This document shows positions 54,105-64,000 of a stretch of DNA of 64,000 nt, piece by piece (position 1 is the stretch's first letter; each line of letters begins with the position of its first letter). A model generated the notes under the pieces. It did no database searches. It saw only the letters and a program-made list of their open reading frames with translations, and had not been told where the DNA came from. The DNA lies in assembly GCF_918741275.1 (NCBI RefSeq), contig NZ_CAKKNA010000003.1, positions 62,001 through 126,000 of the forward strand, in the 5' to 3' direction. The DNA comes from Bacillus sp. CECT 9360 (GTDB lineage: Bacteria; Bacillota; Bacilli; Bacillales; DSM-1321). The position numbers and the translations under genes are program-made.

Positions 54105-55502
54105 TTACCCGATAGAACCTTCCATTTCGAACTTGATTAAGCGGTTCATTTCTACCGCATATTCCATTGGAAGTTCTTTCGTGAAAGGCTCAATGAAGCC
54201 CATTACGATCATTTCAGTAGCTTCCTGCTGAGAGATACCGCGGCTCATAAGGTAGAATAACTGTTCCTCAGAAACCTTGGATACCTTTGCTTCGTGTTCT
54301 AATGAAATATTATCGTTTAAGATTTCATTGTAAGGAATGGTATCAGAAGTAGACTGATTATCCATGATTAATGTGTCGCACTCGATATTAGAACGGGCGC
54401 CATCTGCTTTACGACCGAAGTGGACAATACCGCGATATGTTACTTTACCGCCGTGCTTGGAAATCGACTTAGACACAATCGTTGAAGATGTGTTCGGTGC
54501 AAGGTGGGTCATTTTAGCCCCTGCATCCTGATGCTGACCTTTACCGGCAATCGCGATTGATAATGTCATACCGCGTGCGCCTTCCCCTTTTAGGATAACA
54601 GCCGGGTATTTCATTGTAAGCTTCGAACCGATGTTTCCATCAATCCATTCCATTGTTGCATTAGCATCGCAAACAGCACGCTTTGTAACCAGGTTAAACA
54701 CGTTATTGGCCCAGTTTTGGATTGTTGTGTAACGGCAGTACGCATCTTTTTTGACGATGATTTCGACAACCGCACTGTGAAGTGAATTGGTTGTGTATAC
54801 CGGTGCCGTACATCCTTCAACATAGTGCACATGTGCGCCTTCATCCACAATGATCAAAGTACGCTCGAACTGCCCCATATTTTCTGAATTGATACGGAAG
54901 TATGCCTGCAGCGGTGTATCAACCTTTATGCCTTTTGGCACGTAGATGAAAGAACCGCCGGACCATACAGCTGAATTCAATGCAGCGAATTTATTATCTG
55001 TTGGAGGAATCGTTTTTCCAAAATACTCGCGGAAAATATCTTCATTTTCCTTAAGTGCTGAATCGGTATCTTTAAAAACAATACCCATTTCTTCCAGGTC
55101 TTCCTTCATGTTATGGTAAACAACCTCGGATTCATACTGAGCGGATACACCAGCCAGATACTTTTGCTCTGCCTCTGGGATACCGAGTTTATCAAACGTT
55201 TGTTTAATTTCTTCCGGAACTTCATCCCATGATTTTTCTGATTTCTCGGATGGCTTAACATAGTACGTAATCTCATCAAAGTTTAAGCTTTGTAAGTCTC
55301 CGCCCCATTGCGGCATTGGCATTTTGTAGAAATGCTCCAATGATTTCAAGCGGAAATCGAGCATCCATTGCGGCTCCTCTTTCATTCGTGAGATCTCTTC
55401 CACGATTTCTTTCGTTAAACCGCGTTTTGACCGGAAAATCGATACGTCTCTATCAGCAAAGCCATATTTATAATCGCCAATCTCAGGCATTTTCTTCGCC
55501 AT
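54105..55502 (-). CDS. sufB: Fe-S assembly scaffold SufB
   Basis: 465-residue core of the SufBC2D scaffold complex on which iron-sulfur clusters are built. The start is ATG 55502 with GGAGG 9 bases upstream. Conserved parts are [20 protein letters not shown] near the N-terminus, [20 protein letters not shown] and the C-terminal [20 protein letters not shown] shared with SufD. It is the last gene of sufCDSUB, separated by 62 bp from sufU. The cluster-accepting Cys lies in the central beta-helix. Confidence 0.97.
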   Translation of the reverse strand: MAKKMPEIGDYKYGFADRDVSIFRSKRGLTKEIVEEISRMKEEPQWMLDFRLKSLEHFYKMPMPQWGGDLQSLNFDEITYYVKPSEKSEKSWDEVPEEIKQTFDKLGIPEAEQKYLAGVSAQYESEVVYHNMKEDLEEMGIVFKDTDSALKENEDIFREYFGKTIPPTDNKFAALNSAVWSGGSFIYVPKGIKVDTPLQAYFRINSENMGQFERTLIIVDEGAHVHYVEGCTAPVYTTNSLHSAVVEIIVKKDAYCRYTTIQNWANNVFNLVTKRAVCDANATMEWIDGNIGSKLTMKYPAVILKGEGARGMTLSIAIAGKGQHQDAGAKMTHLAPNTSSTIVSKSISKHGGKVTYRGIVHFGRKADGARSNIECDTLIMDNQSTSDTIPYNEILNDNISLEHEAKVSKVSEEQLFYLMSRGISQQEATEMIVMGFIEPFTKELPMEYAVEMNRLIKFEMEGSIG

Positions 55503-55564
55503 ATCACTTTTCCTCCATTTCAATTAGCATCCGGTGTGAAAACACGCCATTGCTTGTGTTTTGT

Positions 55565-58522
<2,958 letters not shown>

Positions 58523-58537
58523 TTCAAATCCCCCTAC

Positions 58538-59323
58538 TTACGCTTCTTGGCCTACTGTTTCGTCTTCAATTCCTAATTCTTGCTTAATCCAATCGTATCC
58601 TTCTGCTTCAAGACGCTTCGCAAGCTCAGGTCCGCCAGATTTCACGACACGGCCTTGCATCATAACGTGAACGTAATCAGGAGTAATGTAATTTAGGAGC
58701 CGCTGATAGTGAGTGATGATCAAGCATCCGAATTCTCCACCACGCATTTCATTGATGCCTTTTGAAACGACCTTCAACGCATCGATATCCAATCCGGAGT
58801 CTATTTCATCGAGGATTGCAATCTTTGGCTCAATCAGCATAAGCTGGAGAATTTCGTTTCGTTTCTTCTCCCCGCCTGAGAACCCCTCGTTAAGATAACG
58901 TTGAGCCATATCCTCATCCATTTCGAGAAGCTCCATTTTTTCATCCATTGTGCGAATGAACTTCATCAATGAAATTTCATCGCCTTCCTCGCGGCGACTG
59001 TTAATCGCTGAACGAAGGAAGTCCGCATTTGTCACACCATTTATTTCACTCGGATATTGCATCGCAAGGAAAAGTCCGACACGCGCACGCTCGTCAACTG
59101 CCATTTCAAGCACATCTTCACCATCGAATGTGATGCTTCCGCTCGTTACTTCATATTTAGGGTGACCCATTATCGCTGAAGATAAAGTGGATTTACCTGT
59201 ACCATTCGGACCCATAATTGCATGGATTTCTCCACCTTTAACCTCAAGGTTTACCCCTTTTAATATTTCTTTACCTTCGATAGATACATGTAGATCTTTG
59301 ATTGTTAATGTAGAACCAGCCAT
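58538..59323 (-). CDS. sufC: SUF system ATPase SufC
   Basis: 261-residue ABC-type ATPase that is not a transporter but drives the SufBD scaffold. Walker A is MGPNGTGKSTLSSAIMG, the signature GFSGGEKKRNEILQLM, and Walker B IAILDEIDSGLDIDAL. ATG 59323 has GGAGGT upstream. It is the first gene of the operon; a weak -10-like TATAAG lies near 59420-59425 with TTGCTT at 59441-59446, but the spacing (15 bp) is short, so the promoter is not certain. Confidence 0.97.
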   Translation of the reverse strand: MAGSTLTIKDLHVSIEGKEILKGVNLEVKGGEIHAIMGPNGTGKSTLSSAIMGHPKYEVTSGSITFDGEDVLEMAVDERARVGLFLAMQYPSEINGVTNADFLRSAINSRREEGDEISLMKFIRTMDEKMELLEMDEDMAQRYLNEGFSGGEKKRNEILQLMLIEPKIAILDEIDSGLDIDALKVVSKGINEMRGGEFGCLIITHYQRLLNYITPDYVHVMMQGRVVKSGGPELAKRLEAEGYDWIKQELGIEDETVGQEA

Positions 59324-60121
59324 TATCTTTACCTCCGTGGAAATTCCTAATTTATAGCATGGAAGCGTTCCGCATTCCTTCTATAATTTCATTCATTCTC
59401 AATTTATTCTCATTACAATCTTATAACAAATAAAAAGTGTAAGCAACTAATAAAGGCTTTATAACCCTTTGTACATAGTGGAAATTCTCAGGCAGGCAGT
59501 CCAATTAACGAGGAATGGAATAATATGTGTGTTTTTCATGTCAAATACATTGTTATAGCTTTTGTCAATTCGAGTTTCTTCATTCGAAAAACATAGCGAT
59601 TTATAAACGAAAAGAAGTCTCAAGGCAGCAAGTGCTCATGAAACTTCCATTGTTTAAACTGTATGAAGGTCAAGTTTTGTCTTCTTTTATAAAGCAAACT
59701 TACGGATGAAGCTTGCGCTGAAGATCATTAACGATCTGATTGCATTGCTCATACTCTCTTTCTCTTCGTTTTTCCACCTGGAGCCGGACATCTAACTTTC
59801 TGCTGTACTCACTATAGCCAATCCCGTGTGACTGTTGCATCGCCTTTTCCATTTCGCTTGTAACGTTTAAATCTAGAGAGTTGATAATGAATCAATCCTT
59901 TCTGATTTTCGTTTCTCTTTTATTCTAACACCTGAGCTTTTGTTCACTCAAACTTCATATACCCCTGTAGTTTGCGATTAAACTGGAAATTCCTTACTCT
60001 CGAAACGCTCATAATGAATCGGCTCCTTAATCCTCCAAATAGAGAAGTTTAACGGCCTTTTTTAGAATGGATGCATGAATTTTGAATGATAAAAGTATAA
60101 GTGAGTCCGAAAATAAATAAA
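59324..60121. other. Gap between sufC and yurZ
   Basis: About 800 bp with the suf promoter region and one possible 50-codon gene (59700-59852, minus). I see no other gene; a 60-codon plus-strand frame at 59527-59709 looks random. Confidence 0.45.
59700..59852 (-). CDS. Possible 50-residue charged small protein
   Basis: From ATG 59852 to TAA 59700-59702 the frame reads MEKAMQQSHGIGYSEYSRKL and ends IVNDLQRKLHP, a helical, charged sequence that looks like protein. No good ribosome binding site precedes the ATG. The frame stays open ten more codons upstream, to a TGA, where GAAAGGATTG lies before an ATT codon, so the true start could be non-standard. I do not recognise the family. Confidence 0.35.
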   Translation of the reverse strand: MEKAMQQSHGIGYSEYSRKLDVRLQVEKRREREYEQCNQIVNDLQRKLHP

Positions 60122-60179
60122 AACCTAAGTTGAAAGTATCGGTACCTCGCCCTACCGAAACCTTCATCTTAGGTTTTTT
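60122..60179 (-). terminator. Terminator of yurZ
   Basis: Long interrupted stem AACCTAAG/CTTAGGTT (60121-60128 with 60168-60175) with an inner CGGTA/TACCG. The outer arm has AAATAAAA on its left, so T-rich on the minus strand. The stop of yurZ is adjacent. Confidence 0.8.
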
Positions 60180-60540
60180 AATGAACCTCTTTTAGTTCCT
60201 GCAAAGCATCCTGAACGAGTGTAACAGCCTGACTCATGACCGCACCACCACCGAAGGCCATCGAAACCCCCATTGCTTCCATGATTTCTTCTTCACTCGC
60301 CCCATTATCCAAGCATCCCTTTACATGGTAGAGAATGCAATACTCATCTTGTGTATAAAGGCTAATCCCCAGTGCTATAAGCTGTTTGTTCTTTTGGGAG
60401 ACTTGGCCGTCCTTGAAGCAAGCTTCTGTAAAGGCGTTATAATGCTGTGCGAGATCAGGCATTTTTTGCATAAACATCCCTAGACCTTCTTTGTAATCAT
60501 GGATCGCAGTCTCTGTGGCGTTTCTTGGTTCATTGCTCAT
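60178..60540 (-). CDS. yurZ: Carboxymuconolactone decarboxylase-like protein YurZ (AhpD-fold)
   Basis: 120-residue AhpD/CMD-fold protein. It has DEYCILYHVKGCLDNGASEE with Cys, His and Cys spaced near those of AhpD-like peroxidase partners, and EAMGVSMAFGGGAVMSQAV near the end. The start is ATG 60540 with GAGGAG 8 bases upstream. It stands next to suf, as yurZ does in B. subtilis. A redox or radical-quenching role is possible; the substrate is unknown. Confidence 0.88.
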   Translation of the reverse strand: MSNEPRNATETAIHDYKEGLGMFMQKMPDLAQHYNAFTEACFKDGQVSQKNKQLIALGISLYTQDEYCILYHVKGCLDNGASEEEIMEAMGVSMAFGGGAVMSQAVTLVQDALQELKEVH

Positions 60541-60738
60541 CAAATCATCTCCTCATTCATTATCCCGTATAGTATTTACATACCGAAAACATATATACGA
60601 GTCCATCAAGAGTAAAAAAGAGGCAGATGACTGAAACCGAACTTACGATATTCAAATAAATACATGAAGAATTCAGCGGGAATCTATTAAAATTCAATCA
60701 CATTTGTGAATCATTCAATCAACTTCAAAAATAAATAA

Positions 60739-60767
60739 AGAGGACAGCTCTTTATGAGCCGCCCTCT
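60739..60767 (-). terminator. Terminator of metNPQ
   Basis: Stem AGAGGACAGCTC/GAGCCGCCCTCT (60739-60750 with 60756-60767), A-rich on the left, 8 bp past the metQ stop. Confidence 0.82.
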
Positions 60768-60774
60768 TATCAAA

Positions 60775-61620
60775 TTATTCTGCAGGCACTACCGCACCTT
60801 TGTATTGTTCATTAATATAATCCTGAATTTCCTTGGATTTTAAAACTTCAACTAACTTTTTAATTTCCGCGCGGTCTTCATCGCCTTTACGGACAGTGAT
60901 AACATTCACATATGGGTTATCTTTTTTAGATTCAACAGCGATTGGATCGTTGACCGGATCCAGTCCGGCATCTAACGCATAATTCGCATTGATAACAACT
61001 GCATCGCCTTCATCATTGTTATAAATTTGAGGCAGCAATCCAGCTTCAACATCCGGCTTAAACTTAAGCTTCTTAGGATTTTCTACAATATCATCAATGG
61101 TTGCGCTTGTCTTATCAATGCCGTCTTTTAGTTTAATAAGGCCTTTTTCTTGGAAAATCATTAAGATTCGGCCATGGTCAGCTACAGAATCCCTCATGAT
61201 AATTGTTCCACCTTCAGGGATATCTTCAAGGCTTTTGTGCTTCTTGGAATAGATTCCAATCGGCTCAATATGAATTCCGCCAGCATTGGCAAATTTATAG
61301 CCTTCTTCCTTCATCTGCAATTCCATGTACGGAATGTGCTGGAAGTAGTTAGCATCGATTTCCTTATCTTCAAGTGCCCTATTCGGAAGGATATAATCCG
61401 AGAATACCTGAACTTCAAGCTCTACGCCTTCTTCTTCCAAAATCGGCTTAGCCTTTTCAAGAATTTCTGCGTGTGGAATATTTGATGCACCCACAACAAT
61501 CTTCTTGTCTTCTGTTTCAGGTTTTGATTCTGATGCACCGCCATCTTCGTCAGTGCCGCAAGCTGCTAAGCTTAATACCAACGCTGTTGAAGCAGCCAAT
61601 GTTTTTAACCACTTTTTCAT
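60775..61620 (-). CDS. metQ: Methionine ABC transporter substrate-binding lipoprotein
   Basis: 281-residue NlpA-family lipoprotein that binds methionine outside the cell. The signal peptide MKKWLKTLAASTALVLSLA ends with lipobox LAAC; the mature part shows VGASNIPHAEILEKAKPIL and DANYFQHIPYMELQMKEEGY. ATG 61620 has GGAGG about 7 bases upstream. It is the last gene of metNPQ, 31 bp after metP. Confidence 0.96.
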   Translation of the reverse strand: MKKWLKTLAASTALVLSLAACGTDEDGGASESKPETEDKKIVVGASNIPHAEILEKAKPILEEEGVELEVQVFSDYILPNRALEDKEIDANYFQHIPYMELQMKEEGYKFANAGGIHIEPIGIYSKKHKSLEDIPEGGTIIMRDSVADHGRILMIFQEKGLIKLKDGIDKTSATIDDIVENPKKLKFKPDVEAGLLPQIYNNDEGDAVVINANYALDAGLDPVNDPIAVESKKDNPYVNVITVRKGDEDRAEIKKLVEVLKSKEIQDYINEQYKGAVVPAE

Positions 61621-61651
61621 TTCTTTTCCTCCTGTAAACTACTAAATTTGA

Positions 61652-62320
61652 TTATCTTTTATCTATTTTAGATGAGATAATATCGCCAATAAATTGAATA
61701 ATAAACACAATCACTAGGATAAGAACGGTAGCCAGCAATGTCACATCGCTATTACTACGCTGAAACCCTTCCAGATAGGCCAGATTTCCAAGCCCTCCTG
61801 CACCGATTGCACCTGCCATGGCAGTATAGCCAACGAGCGCAATCGCTGTTACCGTTATTCCAGAAACCAAAGCAGGCATGGACTCAGGCAAAAGCACTTT
61901 AAAGATGAGCGTGCTTGTTCTCGCCCCCATTGACCTGGCAGCCTCAATGACCCCTTTGTCTACCTCACGCAAGCCGATTTCGACCAATCGTGCGTAAAAC
62001 GGCGCGGAACCTATGATTAACGCCGGAAGCGCCGCGCTTGGTCCGAGCATCGTATTCACGATTGCCTTTGTAAACGGAATCAACAGGATAATCAGAATGA
62101 TAAAAGGAATTGAGCGGAAAATATTTACAACAGCCGAAACAATAACGTTGATGAATTTATTTTCCCACAGCTGACCTTTCGATGTCAAAAATAGCAACAG
62201 GCCGAGCAAGATCCCTATAAAAAAGGTTGCCACGAGCGAGATTCCCGTCATATACAGGGTTTGTTCTGTAGCCGTCCACATTCTTTCCCAAATAACATTC
62301 GGAAACAACTCACTCATCAT
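61652..62320 (-). CDS. metP: Methionine ABC transporter permease
   Basis: 222-residue MetI/MetP-type permease with five membrane helices. The coupling loop EAARSMGARTSTLIFKVLLP contacts the ATPase. ATG 62320 overlaps the end of metN by 11 bp and has GGAGGTG upstream, so the genes are coupled. It pairs with MetN and MetQ for D- and L-methionine uptake. Confidence 0.96.
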   Translation of the reverse strand: MMSELFPNVIWERMWTATEQTLYMTGISLVATFFIGILLGLLLFLTSKGQLWENKFINVIVSAVVNIFRSIPFIILIILLIPFTKAIVNTMLGPSAALPALIIGSAPFYARLVEIGLREVDKGVIEAARSMGARTSTLIFKVLLPESMPALVSGITVTAIALVGYTAMAGAIGAGGLGNLAYLEGFQRSNSDVTLLATVLILVIVFIIQFIGDIISSKIDKR

Positions 62321-63347
62321 CGGAAATCACCTCCACGCCAACCTGCTGCTCTTTGATGAATTCGATGCCGCGATTGATTTCCTCGATGTCCCCGTTTAGA
62401 TGAATAAACAAAGTCCCGTAAGAACCGTTTTGAGTTTGCGAAATTTTCCCCTGCAAAATATTCACATCCAGATTATAAGTACGGATCAACTTGGTAATCA
62501 CAGGGCTTTCTACACTGTCTCCCACAAAGGACAATTGAATCACTTTTCCGTCCGGAAATTGATTCAAAAGATGTGCAATTGTTTCCTTCGTTTCCTCAGG
62601 TTCCGTAACCTGTTGTACGAAACGCTTGGTGATTTGTTCAACAGGATTTTTGAAAACATCCAAAACCGGACCAAGCTCGACAATCTTTCCGCTTTCCATA
62701 ACAGCTACCCGGTGGCAGATTTTACGGATTACATGCATTTCATGCGTGATCAAAACGATGGTTAATCCCAAGCGTTTATTGATATCAACGAGCAAATCCA
62801 AGATAGAATCCGTTGTCTGTGGATCGAGAGCGGAAGTGGCCTCATCACACAAAAGGACTTTTGGGTTATTTGCGAGCGCTCTTGCGATACCCACTCTCTG
62901 CTTTTGCCCACCGCTCAGCTGGGAAGGATATGCTTGTTCCCTGCCATCAAGGCCAACGAGATTAATCAGCTCTTCGACTCGTTTCTTACGTTGCCCTGCT
63001 GGAACTCCGGCAATTTCTAACGGAAAGGAGATATTGTCAAACACAGTTCTTGACCATAGCAGATTAAAATGCTGAAAGATCATGCTTATTTCCTGGCGGG
63101 CTTTTCGTAACTGGGCTCCTTTAATTTTGGAAACCTCATTGCCTGCAACCGTTACAGAACCTTCCGTTGGCGTCTCTAACCCGTTCAGCATTCTGATCAA
63201 GGTACTTTTCCCTGCTCCGCTATACCCGATCACGCCAAAGATTTCCCCATCCTTAACGGTTACATTCACGTCGTCTACTGCCACTATTGGATCGCCTGAT
63301 GAAAATCCAGACCGAAATATTTTACTTAAATTTGAAAGTGTAATCAT
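62310..63347 (-). CDS. metN: Methionine ABC transporter ATP-binding protein
   Basis: 345-residue ATPase. Walker A is IGYSGAGKSTLIRMLNG, signature QLSGGQKQRVGIARALA and Walker B VLLCDEATSALDPQTTD. The last 80 residues (from about 265) are the NIL domain that binds methionine and inhibits the pump when it is plentiful. The start is ATG 63347 with GAGGTG 7-8 bases upstream; a GTG two codons earlier overlaps that site. It follows a SAM-I riboswitch. Confidence 0.97.
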   Translation of the reverse strand: MITLSNLSKIFRSGFSSGDPIVAVDDVNVTVKDGEIFGVIGYSGAGKSTLIRMLNGLETPTEGSVTVAGNEVSKIKGAQLRKARQEISMIFQHFNLLWSRTVFDNISFPLEIAGVPAGQRKKRVEELINLVGLDGREQAYPSQLSGGQKQRVGIARALANNPKVLLCDEATSALDPQTTDSILDLLVDINKRLGLTIVLITHEMHVIRKICHRVAVMESGKIVELGPVLDVFKNPVEQITKRFVQQVTEPEETKETIAHLLNQFPDGKVIQLSFVGDSVESPVITKLIRTYNLDVNILQGKISQTQNGSYGTLFIHLNGDIEEINRGIEFIKEQQVGVEVISDDE

Positions 63348-63413
63348 TTGCACTCACCTCTTATCCATAAAACTGTGAACTTCGTAGTATAGTCGACTCT
63401 TTTTAAGGCCAAT

Positions 63414-63575
63414 AAAAAAACCTTCCCGCGTGAGCAGAAAGGCAGATTAATTATGAAGCCTTTCTCTCATCTCCCAAAGCATTCGCTTTGCGTGAATTGG
63501 CACCTTTTCAAGGTAAAAACCTTGCCGGTTGCCGGGCTTCGTCGGGCACATCCCTCCACCTCTCTTGATAAGAGC
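63414..63575 (-). promoter_or_regulatory. SAM-I riboswitch (S box) with terminator, controls metNPQ
   Basis: Minus-strand leader from 63575: P1 CTCTTATC (63574-63567) pairs with GATGAGAG (63471-63464). Between them are the core signature AGAGGTGGAGGGA, GCCCGACGAAGCCCGGCAACC and GGTGCCAATTC with the later hairpins. GAAAGGC downstream of P1 can pair with GCCTTTC, which also forms the terminator CCTTTC/GGAAGG ending in T7 (63414-63420). High SAM stops transcription before metN; this is the established mode for this riboswitch class. Confidence 0.96.
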
Positions 63576-63632
63576 TAACTATATTAAATTGACGAAATTT
63601 CTTCGTTACGTTCATTTATGATTACTTTTGTG

Positions 63633-63662
63633 ATTTTATCACGGAAAAAGAGAGAGTGTCAA
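63633..63662 (-). promoter_or_regulatory. Sigma-A promoter of the metNPQ leader
   Basis: TTGACA (63662-63657) and TAAAAT (63638-63633) on the minus strand, 18 bp apart. The transcript would start around 63626, about 50 nt before the riboswitch P1. Confidence 0.78.
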
Positions 63663-63748
63663 ATGTATATCATTTCTACGAGATTATTAGTTATACCTCT
63701 GTTGGTATCTATTCCACTTATATAAAGCGTTTTAGCAGCTTTGGATAT

Positions 63749-64000
<252 letters not shown>

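Noticed and set aside
59527-59709. 60-codon plus-strand frame between suf and yurZ
   Set aside because: Cysteine-rich random-looking product without ribosome binding site.

Overview
The window reads as chromosome of an endospore-forming Bacillaceae species (Firmicutes). Gene order follows the yui/yum/yut/yun/yur part of the Bacillus subtilis map: mrp operon, yuxO, pepA, yuiDCBA, yumBC, yutM, yutJIHGFEDC, hom-thrC-thrB, lipA, lytH, yunBCDF, sufCDSUB, yurZ and metNPQ. Spore genes (yutH coat protein, yutC YhcN-type lipoprotein, lytH, yunB), strong AGGAGG-type ribosome binding sites and TTG/GTG starts agree with this. The exact genus cannot be fixed from sequence alone.

Layout. 1-5.7 kb: mrpABCDEFG antiporter operon, with mrpA cut by the window edge. 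5.7-7.7 kb: AT-rich accessory patch with an SMI1/KNR4 (SUKH) immunity-type protein and two unknown genes. 7.8-17.4 kb: housekeeping genes including the 39-codon yuiA, and two tandem copies of a GC-rich Bacillaceae intergenic repeat. 17.4-28.8 kb: an integrated mobile element inside the 3' end of yutM (A-type iron-sulfur carrier), bounded by a perfect 113-bp direct repeat so that the host gene stays intact. 28.7-48 kb: iron-sulfur and redox genes, threonine synthesis, spore and cell-wall genes, lipA. 48-64 kb: yunCDF, a chemoreceptor, the SUF iron-sulfur operon, and the methionine transporter under a SAM-I riboswitch. The window ends inside an O-acetylhomoserine sulfhydrylase-type gene.

The element is the most novel part. 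It carries a tyrosine integrase beside the intact yutM, candidate arm-type sites at both ends, a long element protein broken by a stop and a frameshift, an ECF sigma/anti-sigma pair with a predicted self-recognised promoter, an orphan EcsB-like permease, a GNAT acetyltransferase, a second tyrosine recombinase inactivated by a 7-bp tandem duplication, and, at the far end, a 459-residue protein with an RX4H motif typical of HEPN ribonucleases (candidate phage-defence gene). Three diverged copies of a roughly 120-bp sequence separate the cargo genes.

Themes that join the host genes: iron-sulfur assembly (yutM, yutI, suf, and the iron-sulfur enzyme LipA), flavin redox (ndh, yumC, yutJ), the aspartate-family amino acids (hom, thrB, thrC, metNPQ, metY-like) and sporulation. 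Several intergenic repeat families punctuate the chromosome: GC-rich 126-129-bp units, a hairpin repeat present after yutI and before lipA, a 21-bp degenerate array, and a three-hairpin cluster before lipA.
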